Shown: positions 1 to 9,344, counted from the first letter of the stretch. The stretch: 64,000 nt of DNA from DT-111 sp965263225 (GCA_965263225.1 CBDHHG010000001.1:310001-374000), one strand, 5' to 3'. Program-made: numbers and translations. Notes: generated by a model not told the origin, from the sequence alone.

Positions 1-927
1 GTCAGCACCGGTCAGCCTTTTCGCTTCTCTAGCCATTTTTATGACGATTTCCTCCGTCACCGTTTGTATAGCTAAAGCCAGATCACAATGTTGCTGCTCC
101 ATTTCATCCTCGGGAAGCCGAGTTGAAAAACCGAATAAATCTTCCCATTTAGCAGCATGGATCATACGGTCGCCCGTCGCATAATTAAAATAGCTTTGAT
201 CCAATAATAAAGAGCCATCCGCTCTCAAATCAATTAGTTGCTCTTTGATTTTTTTGATATAAGTTTGAACGCGATCACTGTCTTTATTCCCATACGGCGC
301 GAGTCCCATCAATTTGTATTCACCAGAATTGACGCGAAAGCCAAGGAAATAGGTAAAAGCAGAATACAATAAGCCGACAGAATTCGGGAACTTCAATTCT
401 TTCAACAACTCTATTTTTTTGTCATCTCCCAGACAAATAGACGCGGTTGCCCATTCTCCTACCCCATCGATAGTCAGTATTGCCGCGCGCTGAAACGGAG
501 AGGGGTAAAAAGCACTAGCGGCATGGGACAAATGGTGTTCCGAAAACAAATATTTTACCTTAACTTTGTTCCCAGAATTTATTTCTTTAAGGTGTTTTGA
601 TATTATGCTTTTAAGAAAGAGCTTTTCTTTACTCCATATCGGAATAGCTCTTATAAAGCTACCCCATCCTTTAGGAGCAAAACTGTAATAAGTCTCCAAA
701 AGGCGCTCAAATTTCAACAAAGGTTTATCATAGAATGCTACAGCGTCAAGCTCTGAAAGTTTGACCCCAGTATATTCCAGGCAATACTTAATGGCATTGA
801 CGGGAAAAGAAGGATCGTGCTTTCTCCTCGTGAATCTCTCTTCCTGTACCGCCGCCTGTATTTTGCCATCAACAATGATGGCGGCCGCGGAATCATGATA
901 AAATGCTGATATACCCAGTATTTTCAT
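1..927 (-). CDS. Carbamoyltransferase, NodU/CmcH/TobZ family (N-terminal part, runs off the window)
   Basis: The minus-strand frame opens with ATG at 927-925 and stays open to base 1, giving 309 residues with no stop; the C-terminal part lies outside the window. The protein starts MKILGISAFYHDSAAAI and contains QEERFTRRKHD, the metal-site motif HLSHAASAF, TIDGVGEWAT and NSGEYKLMGLAPYG, all hallmarks of the YrdC-like/Kae1-like carbamoyltransferases that transfer carbamoyl from carbamoyl phosphate to sugars or secondary metabolites. The substrate cannot be told, because partner glycan or antibiotic genes are not visible. Family assignment is very safe; role in surface glycan decoration is inference. 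Confidence 0.93.
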   Translation of the reverse strand, partial: MKILGISAFYHDSAAAIIVDGKIQAAVQEERFTRRKHDPSFPVNAIKYCLEYTGVKLSELDAVAFYDKPLLKFERLLETYYSFAPKGWGSFIRAIPIWSKEKLFLKSIISKHLKEINSGNKVKVKYLFSEHHLSHAASAFYPSPFQRAAILTIDGVGEWATASICLGDDKKIELLKELKFPNSVGLLYSAFTYFLGFRVNSGEYKLMGLAPYGNKDSDRVQTYIKKIKEQLIDLRADGSLLLDQSYFNYATGDRMIHAAKWEDLFGFSTRLPEDEMEQQHCDLALAIQTVTEEIVIKMAREAKRLTGAD

Positions 928-975
928 TAAGAAAGGCTATTTATTGGAAGATTTTTTCGATCAGTAAAAGCCGAT

Positions 976-983
976 CAAAGGTA
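976..983 (-). promoter_or_regulatory. Candidate -7 promoter element for the carbamoyltransferase gene
   Basis: On the minus strand this reads TACCTTTG, an exact match to the Bacteroidota -7 consensus TAnnTTTG, about 50 bases before the start codon. The expected -33 TTTG is only approximated by CTTTA at the correct distance. The rest of the 928-1280 intergenic stretch shows no gene; a near-match TACCTTTT faces the GH16 gene around 1127. Confidence 0.4.
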
Positions 984-1280
984 TAACAATCTTGTAAAAG
1001 ATAAAGTAGTTAGAGCTACTAAGATTTTCGCGCTACGGTCCAAACAAAAAATCACATCAAAATCAAATTCCCCCTTTGACTCTATACCCGTATTGCCTGG
1101 GTATGAGAAGGGATTTTATTGCCTGTACCTTTTGGTAAAGGGACTTCCTTTTTCAAAGTAAATGGCAGTAATAGGTGAGCATTTCCTATGATACGTTAAA
1201 CGGAGTATTCAAAGACTTAAGGAATCTAACCCAAACCGCAGATCGTCGCTTTCTAATTATTAACCAAACTATATTAAACT

Positions 1281-3629
1281 ATGTACCAAAAATCGAAATT
1301 CCTGTGGTTATTGTTAGCTGTAATACTCTCGCAATCTACGCAGCTAACAGGACAATGTAAGTTAGATTATGACATGTCGCTTTGGGAAGAAGTATTTGTC
1401 GATGAGTTTGACTATAACAATGTTACAGAGCTTCTTAATTCTGGAGATTGGAGGACACAAAGTAATGATGTCTGTACGAAGGTAAATGGAGTTGGAACTC
1501 CTGCTAGGTGGGATACCGATCAAATAGTACTTGATAATGGACTACTAAGACTAAAGGCTACTAAATTACAATCGTCAGAGTCTTGCCCTGTTACTGGAGG
1601 AGAAAATATCTTATATAAGATTGGGGGTATTGAAACAGGAGGTTATCTAGCCCCAGAGGATCAATACAATGATGAGGATGATAATGATCTAAACGATGAT
1701 AGTACCTGCCAAAGCACGGACTGGGTTGGCTTTTATAAAGGTATGTTTGAGATACGATGTAAATTACCCGTGAATGATTTCATATTTCCCGCTTTTTGGT
1801 TGTATAATAATCCTGATGAAATAGATATCATGGAGTACTTAGGCAATGATCAGTTGTTTACTACAAATGTAATTGACAATTTTGGAGCCAATGATTCACC
1901 TGAGTTACCTTTGGATAGTGTCAATCCAAGTATAGGAAATGACACCACCAAGAATAATTGTTTAGTCGGGCATGAAACAGATAGAGATATTGAAACGGAC
2001 TTTCATACCTTCACTTTAGTTTGGGTAGGTGATGGTACAGATGCTCAGCTTACCTTCTTCTTTGATGGCAAAGAAATCAGAACAGAAACTCGGTACAATC
2101 CTTGGGATTGTCCTTTAGGCCTCCTACTAAATATGTCTGTCCGAAACGGAGCCAACTTCACAAGTGACGAATTCGTCATAGATTACGTAAGAGTCTATAG
2201 ACAGGCTATCCAAAATGACGATTATATGTATGATTACGAACCCTCTTTGGTAGGATCTACTTTCGATGCCAAGAGTGATGTTCGAGCTGTTGTTTTAGGT
2301 GATAACAATAGAGTATATTATCGAAATACCGCTAACAGAATTTCCTCGTATTATTTGAGTGGGGGCAATTATGTATACGGTTATATCATGCCATCGAGCA
2401 CCCCCTCAAATCAACTAGTGCAAGGAGATTTAACCATTACAGACAATGGCCAGCTCCTTTATCGAGGAGGAGATGGCAAACTACAAAACTACTATTGGAC
2501 GAGTGGTGGATGGACTCATGGTTGGGTCGACTGGTCTAGTCCCGGCTACTTAATAGATAATACTTGCGGTTCCTTGAGTACAATGGGCGATGATGCAGTG
2601 TACCGCGGGGATGACGACAAAATGCATCGCTACTACTTTGCAAATCCAGGAGGTTGGACCCATGAGATTCTAGATAATGAAGCCACAAGTGGTCCTCAAG
2701 CTAACTGGAAAATCACAGGAGATGTAGTTGGAGGGCAAAATGGATGGGTTTTCTATCGAGGGGCAGATAGCGAGTTACAAGCATATCACCTAGATGGCGG
2801 AAGCTGGGAACATATAGATATAGATCAATCGCCGGGCGGGTATGATGTTTCTGCTGTTTGCGGTTCTATTGCTGTAAATGCAAACAATGAAGTATTTTTC
2901 CGAGGACAGAGTGATGGCCGCATCCATCACTTCTATGATGTTTCTCCTGATCCAGGTGATCATGGTAATGGCTGGGTCCATGAGATCTTACCAGGGGATC
3001 ATTTTTCACAATCCGTGATTGGAGAAATAGTCGCTGGAACAGATGGGAATGTATATTACAGAGGCAATGATAATCGCCTTCAGTTTTTTTATCAGAGTTT
3101 CGGCCATTGGTACCATGGGTGGGTGAATGAATCCACAATAGGAGGATTACCCTTTGTGACCGGAGGAATCGAAGTAGGGGCATCACAAGGGAGAGATGAA
3201 ATCTTTTATCGAGACACTTGGGGAGATATTAGGAGATATACATGGTCCGTATGCTCGGACGGAGAAGTACTCCCAGGCACCTATACTTGCAATGACCCAG
3301 GAAATAGCCCAATCGAATTCCGCTCTGACGAAACAGAAGAAGACGATCCCCTAGAACCATTCCCCGTCTATAACTATAATCTATCGGTGGTTCCCAATCC
3401 ATTTAAAGATGCCGGATTCATCAACTTTGAGTTAGAGCAAGAAGAAGTTGTTTCAGCTTCCATTTTTTCTATAGACGGGAAAGAGGTCTTGCCTTTATTC
3501 CAGCGGACAAGCTACCCAAAGGGAAAACACCAAATTCCGATTGACAGCTATAGATTAAATGCCGGTCTATACGTGCTGCAATTCACCACAAAAGAGGCAA
3601 CGACAACTGTGAAATTTGTTAAGGAATAG
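1281..3629 (+). CDS. Secreted GH16 beta-glucanase with seven-repeat propeller and type IX sorting domain
   Basis: 782 residues. A signal peptide (about 1-25, ending LTGQ) precedes a glycoside hydrolase family 16 domain (about 35-310). The catalytic signature EIDIME lies at 180-185: E180 nucleophile, D182, and E185 acid/base, in the bulged form typical of laminarinases. Residues about 335-655 hold seven repeats of 47-53 residues centred on V(F/Y)YRG near 347, 394, 441, 492, 540, 593 and 643, each followed by a (Q/H)xYY and a GGWxH segment, as expected for a seven-bladed lectin-like propeller. An Asp/Glu-rich linker leads to a type A T9SS C-terminal domain (about 697-782, with VVPNPF). It probably hydrolyses beta-1,3-glucan outside the cell; substrate is inference. 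The start at 1281 gives a clean signal peptide. Confidence 0.93.
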   Translation: MYQKSKFLWLLLAVILSQSTQLTGQCKLDYDMSLWEEVFVDEFDYNNVTELLNSGDWRTQSNDVCTKVNGVGTPARWDTDQIVLDNGLLRLKATKLQSSESCPVTGGENILYKIGGIETGGYLAPEDQYNDEDDNDLNDDSTCQSTDWVGFYKGMFEIRCKLPVNDFIFPAFWLYNNPDEIDIMEYLGNDQLFTTNVIDNFGANDSPELPLDSVNPSIGNDTTKNNCLVGHETDRDIETDFHTFTLVWVGDGTDAQLTFFFDGKEIRTETRYNPWDCPLGLLLNMSVRNGANFTSDEFVIDYVRVYRQAIQNDDYMYDYEPSLVGSTFDAKSDVRAVVLGDNNRVYYRNTANRISSYYLSGGNYVYGYIMPSSTPSNQLVQGDLTITDNGQLLYRGGDGKLQNYYWTSGGWTHGWVDWSSPGYLIDNTCGSLSTMGDDAVYRGDDDKMHRYYFANPGGWTHEILDNEATSGPQANWKITGDVVGGQNGWVFYRGADSELQAYHLDGGSWEHIDIDQSPGGYDVSAVCGSIAVNANNEVFFRGQSDGRIHHFYDVSPDPGDHGNGWVHEILPGDHFSQSVIGEIVAGTDGNVYYRGNDNRLQFFYQSFGHWYHGWVNESTIGGLPFVTGGIEVGASQGRDEIFYRDTWGDIRRYTWSVCSDGEVLPGTYTCNDPGNSPIEFRSDETEEDDPLEPFPVYNYNLSVVPNPFKDAGFINFELEQEEVVSASIFSIDGKEVLPLFQRTSYPKGKHQIPIDSYRLNAGLYVLQFTTKEATTTVKFVKE

Positions 3630-3650
3630 TCTCCTAATCTGTTGAGTTCC

Positions 3651-3684
3651 ATCCTGAAGCTTAGCTCTGGCTAAGCTTCAGGAT
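3651..3684. terminator. Perfect 14-bp inverted repeat after the GH16 gene
   Basis: ATCCTGAAGCTTAG (3651-3664) pairs exactly with 3671-3684 across a 6-base loop, 22 bases after the GH16 stop. There is no run of T after it, so it is a stem-loop terminator candidate or an mRNA 3-prime stabiliser rather than a textbook Rho-independent terminator. Confidence 0.6.
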
Positions 3685-3764
3685 ATTCATACGACCATCG
3701 ATAGAGCCGTTTTGTCCCGCCAACTTTCTCCATAGATATACTGGACTCTTTTCAGAAATTGCAG

Positions 3765-3979
3765 TACATTTGTGGTATGCAGTTTAATTTCATTTTTAGG
3801 TTTATTAAGAAGAGAGATCCGTTCATTTTCTAGTCCTTCCCCAACACAGGGCAGTCCGCCCTATTCCTAATTATCATTTCTATTATAATATGCTACAGGC
3901 CTACTGGCTTGTGGGTTTCTCTTAACTGATATTGGTTCAAAACGATGGAATGAACCAATGCCATAACAGCTAATTCATC
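3765..3979 (+). promoter_or_regulatory. tnaA promoter and structured leader (candidate attenuator)
   Basis: TACATTTG at 3765-3772 matches the Bacteroidota -7 element; the -33 region is weak. The leader then contains a short Phe-rich reading frame (3777-3833), a hairpin AGGGC/GCCCT (3848-3862), a seven-pair hairpin ACAGGCC/GGCTTGT (3894-3912) and a nine-pair hairpin ATTGGTTCA/TGAACCAAT (3931-3959) that ends 20 bases before the tnaA ATG. This order (leader peptide, then alternative hairpins, then structural gene) is that of amino-acid attenuators. Whether the hairpins are mutually exclusive was not computed. Confidence 0.45.
3777..3833 (+). CDS. Putative Phe-rich leader peptide upstream of tryptophanase
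   Basis: An 18-codon frame runs from ATG at 3777 to TAG at 3831-3833. The peptide begins MQFNFIFRF and ends DPFIF: six of 18 residues are Phe, with a KKR stretch in the middle. It starts only four bases after the candidate -7 element, so the transcript would be nearly leaderless. A hairpin follows 14 bases after its stop. Unlike E. coli TnaC it contains no Trp; Phe content suggests sensing of charged tRNA-Phe. It could be a chance frame, as 18 codons is short; the Phe bias, the promoter and the hairpins together are the only support. Confidence 0.4.
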   Translation: MQFNFIFRFIKKRDPFIF

Positions 3980-5392
3980 ATGAAATTACCAGCCATTCCT
4001 CCCTATAAAACAAAAGTAGTAGAACCGGTATACTTTAGAACGAAAGAAGAACGGCTTGCCAAGATTCAAGAAGTAAATTACAACCTCTTTAACATCCATA
4101 GCGACTGGGTCATCATTGATCTCATGACAGACTCCGGTACCGGAGCGATGAGTGAGCAACAGTGGGCCGAGATTATGATCGGTGATGAAAGCTACGCCGG
4201 TTCAGAATCCTATTTCAAGCTACTGCGCTCCGTGCAAGACATCTTAGGCTTTGAATTCCTCGCCCCCACTCACCAAGGGCGCGCCGCAGAAAACATCCTT
4301 TTTTCAGCTACCGTTAAAGAGGGCGATGTAATTCCTGGCAACGCTCACTTTGACACTACCAAAGGGCATATCGAATTTCGCAAGGCTAAAGCCATTGATT
4401 GCACCATAGCTGAGGCATTCGACACAGCCCTGGAACACCCTTTTAAGGGCAATATAGACCTAGAAAAGCTGGAGGCGACTATACTAAAATATGGGAAAGA
4501 TCGAATTCCATTCATCAATATCACGGTTACCTGTAATACGGTGGGTGGGCAGCCAGTTTCACTCGCGAATATTCAGGAAACTCGAGCCTTAGCCAAGCGC
4601 TATGGCATTCCCGTTTACATGGATATTGCTCGATATGCGGAGAACGCTTACTTCATCAAAACGCGAGAAACAGCCTATGCGGATTGGAGTATTCGAGCTA
4701 TTGTTCGAGCTATGTTCAAAGATGTGGAGGTAGTATGGATGAGTTCAAAAAAAGATGGTTTAGTCAATATCGGTGGCTTTATTGCTTTAAATGATCCTGA
4801 GTTATATGAAAAACTAGGTCAGTACACGATCATCTACGAAGGATTCTTGACTTATGGAGGAATGAGTGGCCGAGCGATGGGTGCGCTGGCGGTTGGCTTG
4901 CAAGAGGGAGTAGATTTTCACTACCTAGAAGACCGAGTGATGCAAGTTCAATATTTGGGCGAACAACTAAAGAAGCATGGAATCCCCATTCAAGAGCCCG
5001 TCGGCGGGCATGCACTTTACATCGACGCCAAACGCATGCTTCCGCAAATCCCACAAACTCAGTATCCTGCTCAGTTGTTAGCTGTGGAAGCCTACATCGA
5101 AGGAGGAGTGAGAGGGGTAGAAATCGGCACATTATTAGCCGATCGAGACCCAGAGACTGGTAAAGATAGATTAGCCGAAATGGAGCTATTGCGCCTAGCT
5201 ATCCCACGTCGAGTCTATTCTCGTTCGCACATGGATTATGTAGCAGCTACTATGGCCAATGTAGCAGCTCGAAGTCACGAATTGACGAGTGGCTTTAGCA
5301 TCAAACGACAAGCCAATATTCTCCGGCACTTTACTGTGGAACTAGAGCGAGTAAAAAGCAACACATCGATCCCAAGTTCTGTATTGGTGTAA
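3980..5392 (+). CDS. tnaA: Tryptophanase (tryptophan indole-lyase)
   Basis: 470 residues, the usual length for the tryptophanase/tyrosine phenol-lyase beta-eliminating family (PLP fold type I). The PLP lysine is K258 in SSKKDGLVNIGG. Three positions that separate the two enzymes all point to tryptophanase: D125 in FDTTKGH (Thr in tyrosine phenol-lyase), I382 in VEIG (Arg in the lyase) and H450 in RHFT (Phe in the lyase). It would cleave tryptophan to indole, pyruvate and ammonia in the cytoplasm. It stands alone, with a 350-base upstream region carrying a promoter and leader, and is convergent with the phosphatase gene. The GFIAL segment after the lysine is lyase-like, so activity on tyrosine is not strictly excluded. 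Confidence 0.92.
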   Translation: MKLPAIPPYKTKVVEPVYFRTKEERLAKIQEVNYNLFNIHSDWVIIDLMTDSGTGAMSEQQWAEIMIGDESYAGSESYFKLLRSVQDILGFEFLAPTHQGRAAENILFSATVKEGDVIPGNAHFDTTKGHIEFRKAKAIDCTIAEAFDTALEHPFKGNIDLEKLEATILKYGKDRIPFINITVTCNTVGGQPVSLANIQETRALAKRYGIPVYMDIARYAENAYFIKTRETAYADWSIRAIVRAMFKDVEVVWMSSKKDGLVNIGGFIALNDPELYEKLGQYTIIYEGFLTYGGMSGRAMGALAVGLQEGVDFHYLEDRVMQVQYLGEQLKKHGIPIQEPVGGHALYIDAKRMLPQIPQTQYPAQLLAVEAYIEGGVRGVEIGTLLADRDPETGKDRLAEMELLRLAIPRRVYSRSHMDYVAATMANVAARSHELTSGFSIKRQANILRHFTVELERVKSNTSIPSSVLV

Positions 5393-5411
5393 GCGATAAG
5401 AGCCTCAGCCA

Positions 5412-5434
5412 GGGTGGGTGTTAGACGCCCACCC
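5412..5434. terminator. GC-rich hairpin between convergent tnaA and phosphatase genes
   Basis: GGGTGGGTGT (5412-5421) pairs with ACGCCCACCC (5425-5434) with one G-T pair and a three-base loop. There is no T-run on either side. Its place between two convergent genes makes a shared transcription end likely. Confidence 0.45.
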
Positions 5435-5462
5435 CGGCCATTGGGAACCAAGTTCATCCCAT

Positions 5463-6884
5463 CTAACGGTCCCCGCCGCGCTTGGCCTTATATTTTTGAA
5501 AGCGCTCATTAAACTCTTTCAATTGATCCTCCGTGGCCTGCTTTTGGTATCTTGGAGGTATCTCCAATCTTTCGGGAACGTTAAATGGTACCTTTTCCTT
5601 GAAAATGGTTTTCCCACTCGGCTTTTTCATAAGTTCGAAAGCATCGTATAGTTCACCGGTTACCATATAGGCTTCGTATCTCAGTCGGCTCCCATCCACT
5701 CTAATGAGTTGATACAATTGGGTATTGGAAGCGGCACGCTGCATCCATTCTTCCATCGCATTGACATACATTTTCGGGCCACTTACCGACACTACATAGA
5801 CCGGCCCTTCCATGACAATTTTCTTCTTTCCGATGGGCAAATTTCCACCACGCCCATAGGCATGATCATGTCCTTGTAAGACCAAGTCCACTTGATATTC
5901 CTCAAACAAGGGGGCCAGAAATTTTCTCATTTCTTCATTATCTCTACCTGCAGCAGAAGAATAGACGGGATGGTGCATAGTCAAAATTGTCCACTTCATA
6001 TTATTATTAGACAGCACCTCCTTCAGCCATTCCAGTTGCGTAGTCCGACTATCTTTAGAACCCAAGAATTTCTGAGAGTCCAAAGAAATAAATCGAGTAT
6101 TATGATAATCGAAAAAATACACAGTTTCTTTGAGGTCTTCAGGCCCATTGGCCGGTAAAGTAAAGGTGGGCTTCCAGTGATTCGAGAGCACTCGTCCTCG
6201 ATCTTGACTTCTAGCATATTCATGGTTGCCTGGGGTAGCAATACTGGGCATCATACCATAGATCCATCCCCCTGCATAAAACCATTCTCCCCATTCATGA
6301 TCACTATTAGCTCTGTTGACCAAGTCCCCGGCATGTAAAAGAAAGTCAGCATCGGGCATTTTGGTGTAGGCTCCACGGATCGTACGAGACCAACGCGATT
6401 TTAGGTCATTTTGAGCATCTCCAAAGTATAAGAATGAATAAGGAGCATTGCCTTTCCCAGCGGTAGTGAAATGAAACCATTCGCTCCATAATTCATCTCC
6501 TCCTACTCGATAGGCGTATTGTGTATTTGGCAACAGATTGGTGAAGGTTAAGGCGTGATAGTGGGCAGTGCTTTTATCACTTTCTAATACGGTTGTCTCT
6601 GCCTGAACTTCCTGTAAATCTCCTACGATATCAGGAGAGGGGTCGGCTAGCATTAATTGTCCTTTGCCCGTAACAACTTCCGTAGAAGTACGCCAGGTTA
6701 CGGCTTGGGTTGTTGAAGGGGTCTCTGTCAGGGTTAGTACGATACGATCTGGTACTTTTGAAGGCGCATAATAGTCCTTTCCTTCTTCATACTGGGCAGA
6801 GACAGCGAGTGTGTTCAATAATAATCCCACCAAGAGACACCAGTGAGACAAGGGCTTAAAAGGAGCCGGGATCAGGTTTTTCAT
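5463..6884 (-). CDS. Secreted purple acid phosphatase-like metallophosphoesterase
   Basis: 473 residues from the ATG at 6884-6882; this start gives a signal peptide ending AVSAQ, whereas the longer frame up to 7007 adds 41 residues that do not look like one. An N-terminal Ig/FN3-like domain (about 40-145, ending with TNLLPNTQYAYRVG) is followed by a calcineurin-like metallophosphoesterase domain with YFGDAQND, HAGDLVNR, TPGNHEY, TMHHPVYS and QGHDHAYG, which are the metal ligands of the purple acid phosphatase family. It probably hydrolyses phosphomonoesters in the periplasm or outside. No sorting domain is visible at the C-terminus, which is Lys/Glu-rich. It is convergent with tnaA. Confidence 0.9.
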   Translation of the reverse strand: MKNLIPAPFKPLSHWCLLVGLLLNTLAVSAQYEEGKDYYAPSKVPDRIVLTLTETPSTTQAVTWRTSTEVVTGKGQLMLADPSPDIVGDLQEVQAETTVLESDKSTAHYHALTFTNLLPNTQYAYRVGGDELWSEWFHFTTAGKGNAPYSFLYFGDAQNDLKSRWSRTIRGAYTKMPDADFLLHAGDLVNRANSDHEWGEWFYAGGWIYGMMPSIATPGNHEYARSQDRGRVLSNHWKPTFTLPANGPEDLKETVYFFDYHNTRFISLDSQKFLGSKDSRTTQLEWLKEVLSNNNMKWTILTMHHPVYSSAAGRDNEEMRKFLAPLFEEYQVDLVLQGHDHAYGRGGNLPIGKKKIVMEGPVYVVSVSGPKMYVNAMEEWMQRAASNTQLYQLIRVDGSRLRYEAYMVTGELYDAFELMKKPSGKTIFKEKVPFNVPERLEIPPRYQKQATEDQLKEFNERFQKYKAKRGGDR

Positions 6885-7248
6885 TCTGCAAAAGTTGAGG
6901 TCTAATGAAATGAATCGTCTATCGTTTAAGATAGATTTCAGTGGATTAAAGAATCTGTTATTACATCCTTCAAGGTAAGTATTCCTTCTGTAGCGGCCAA
7001 CAAACACCCTGCTTTATACCGTCGGTTTACGGAATATTTCTGCCAGTTAAGGCACGCCTTTTATCCCAAATTTCTCTAATTTGAGGCGGGCTAATTTGAA
7101 GATGCCGCTGGTTGGCGAATAACATTCCTTCTTTGACAGCCTTATAAACGGCTCAAGGCTACCAGCTAAGCGCAACGATCATTGTTCCCAGCCCCTAGGG
7201 TCAGTTGGTGCTAAGTACAAAATCAGGGAACCAAAAAATCAGGAATGC
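6885..7248. other. Intergenic region between divergent phosphatase and TMTC-like genes
   Basis: 364 bases without a supportable gene. I see only short weak hairpins (for example CAAATT/AATTTG near 7073-7090) and no clear TAnnTTTG element in either direction, although two divergent promoters must lie here. Confidence 0.5.
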
Positions 7249-9261
7249 ATGGCAAAAGCCAAGAAGAAAACCGTAAAGTCAAGACCTACCCAAGCGGCCA
7301 ATACCTACCCCCCTTGGTTAACCCAGACGCGATTGCACAAAATCGCCTTGTTCTTTCTCAGCTTGTTTTGCTATATCAATACCACCAGTTTAGACTATGC
7401 GCTGGATGACGCTATCGTGATCCACGATAATATGTTCACCACTGATGGAGTGTCGGGGATTAATGGCATACTCAGTAAAGACACCTTTTTCGGTTTCTTT
7501 AAAGAAGAAGGAAAATCCCAGTTGGTGGCTGGCGGTCGATATCGCCCACTCAGTCTAGTAAGCTTTGCATTGGAATGGGAGCTATTCGCAAAAAAAGCTA
7601 GTGCCGATAGCCAGCCAGCCAGTCAAAGAGGGCGCCCCTGGATCAGTCATTTGATCAATGCTTTGCTCTTTGGGGGGATGGTGGTTTTATTGTATAGTGT
7701 ATTACTGCTATTATTTAAGATTGAATTCCCTCCAAGCAAGGCCACGATAGTGGCGCTAGTTACTGCGGCTTTGTTCGCCGTTCACCCCATTCACACCGAG
7801 GTAGTTGCCAATATCAAAGGAAGAGATGAAATTTTGGCGCTGATGGGGAGTCTGGCAGCCTTATATTTCACTGTGCGAGCCAAGATTTCCGACAAATGGG
7901 TTTTCCATCTTCTGGCAGGAATAACATTCTTCCTCGCCTTGATGTCCAAAGAGAATGCGATTACTTTTTTGGCCGTAGTACCCTTAAGTCTTTATTTCTT
8001 TACACCAACAAAAATACCGAAGATAATCTCAGCACTGGGGCCTTACGTAGTTGCTAGTGCTATCTTTTTAACCATCCGCTTTTCCATACTTGGTGTCTCC
8101 ATTGGAGATCCTCCGATGGAATTGATGAATAACCCATTTCTCAAAATAGAGAATAATCAATGGATACCCTTTAGTCCATCAGAACGCTCAGCCACTATTA
8201 CTTACACCCTGGGAAAATATGTACAACTATTGGCCTTTCCTCATCCTCTATCTCATGATTACTATCCCCGACAGGTAGGAATTATGCATTGGGGAGACTG
8301 GGAGGTCATCCTAAGTCTGCTGTTCTATCTAGGATTGATCGGCTATGCGTTATGGGGGCTTAGAAGGAGAGACCCCATCAGTTACGCCATATTTTTCTTT
8401 TTAGCTACGATTTCCATTGCCTCAAATATTGTCTTTCCAATTGGAACGAATATGTCAGAGCGGCTCATCTTCATGCCGTCCGTAGCTTTTTGTCTTTTGC
8501 TAGGCGTAGCCAGTTATCGCTTGCTAGCAAACAACCAGCTTTCACTCAAGACTTTAGTCGCTATAATTGGCGTTGTCATGGCCCTATTAAGCCTAAAAAC
8601 GATAAGTCGGAACTACGCCTGGAAAAACAACTATAAATTATTCACCACAGATATTGAAGTAGCACCTAATAGTGCCAAACTTCGTAATGCCACTGGTGGT
8701 GAATTAGTCGCTCAATCTCAAAAACCAGAAAACCAAGCTAAGAAAGACAATATGCTACAAGAAGCGCTTGGCCACTTAGAGGAAGCAGTACGCATTCATC
8801 CGACCTACAAGAATGCCTGGCTGCTAAAGGGGAATGCACATTTGTACCTGAAGCAGTACGAAGCGGCAATCAGTGCCTATCAGCAATCTTTAAATGTAGA
8901 CGCGAATTATACAGAGGCCAATAACAATTTGGGGATCGCTTACACAGAAGCAGGGCAGTACTACGGAGAACAGGCTAATGATCTTCCTAAGGCACTCAAC
9001 TACCTACAACAAGCCTTTCAACTGCGTCCAAATGATTTTAAGACTATTCGATTGCTTGGGGTCGCAAACGGAATGACGGGGAATTCAGCAGAGGCTATTC
9101 GGCTATTTACCAAATGTACCGTATTGCAACCCAATAATGCCAGTGCTTGGTTTGACTTAGGAGTTGCCTACCTTAATGGACAAGATGAGGCCAAAGCGAA
9201 TGAAGCTTTTGCTAAGGCCAAGTCCATAGATCCAGAGATTGAATCTAAACGCAGGCGGTAA
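7249..9261 (+). CDS. TMTC-like polytopic membrane protein with C-terminal TPR repeats
   Basis: 670 residues. After a Lys-rich cytoplasmic tail, the first luminal loop holds YALDDAIVIHDN, GGRYRPLS and HPIHTEVVANIKGRDE, which resemble the Asp-Asp and conserved loop motifs of TMTC/GT-C type O-mannosyltransferases. About ten hydrophobic helices follow up to residue 460. The C-terminal 190 residues form four to five tetratricopeptide repeats (ALGHLEEAVRIHPTYKNAW, AAISAYQQSL, ALNYLQQAFQLRP, EAIRLFTKCTVLQPNN). Such proteins are thought to transfer sugars from a lipid carrier to exported proteins, with the TPR part binding acceptors. Activity here is inference. It shares a bidirectional terminator with the next gene. 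Confidence 0.8.
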   Translation: MAKAKKKTVKSRPTQAANTYPPWLTQTRLHKIALFFLSLFCYINTTSLDYALDDAIVIHDNMFTTDGVSGINGILSKDTFFGFFKEEGKSQLVAGGRYRPLSLVSFALEWELFAKKASADSQPASQRGRPWISHLINALLFGGMVVLLYSVLLLLFKIEFPPSKATIVALVTAALFAVHPIHTEVVANIKGRDEILALMGSLAALYFTVRAKISDKWVFHLLAGITFFLALMSKENAITFLAVVPLSLYFFTPTKIPKIISALGPYVVASAIFLTIRFSILGVSIGDPPMELMNNPFLKIENNQWIPFSPSERSATITYTLGKYVQLLAFPHPLSHDYYPRQVGIMHWGDWEVILSLLFYLGLIGYALWGLRRRDPISYAIFFFLATISIASNIVFPIGTNMSERLIFMPSVAFCLLLGVASYRLLANNQLSLKTLVAIIGVVMALLSLKTISRNYAWKNNYKLFTTDIEVAPNSAKLRNATGGELVAQSQKPENQAKKDNMLQEALGHLEEAVRIHPTYKNAWLLKGNAHLYLKQYEAAISAYQQSLNVDANYTEANNNLGIAYTEAGQYYGEQANDLPKALNYLQQAFQLRPNDFKTIRLLGVANGMTGNSAEAIRLFTKCTVLQPNNASAWFDLGVAYLNGQDEAKANEAFAKAKSIDPEIESKRRR

Positions 9262-9282
9262 ATGCTCTAGTGGGCCACCATC

Positions 9283-9321
9283 AAAAAAGGGAAATCGAAT
9301 GAGTATCGATTTCCCTTTTTT
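9283..9321. terminator. Bidirectional Rho-independent terminator
   Basis: A perfect 16-pair stem (9283-9298 with 9306-9321) has AAAAAAGGG on one side and CCCTTTTTT on the other, giving a U-run in both directions. It lies between the convergent TMTC-like and SprB-like genes, exactly where both should end. Confidence 0.9.
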
Positions 9322-9344
9322 ACTTTTGCTAATATTTAGTGCTA

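Noticed and set aside
1175..1360. 61-codon frame overlapping the start of the GH16 gene
   Set aside because: Out of frame with a gene that has a clear signal peptide and catalytic domain; no promoter or domain of its own.
3980..5392. Tyrosine phenol-lyase instead of tryptophanase
   Set aside because: D125, I382 and H450 are the tryptophanase residues at all three discriminating positions.
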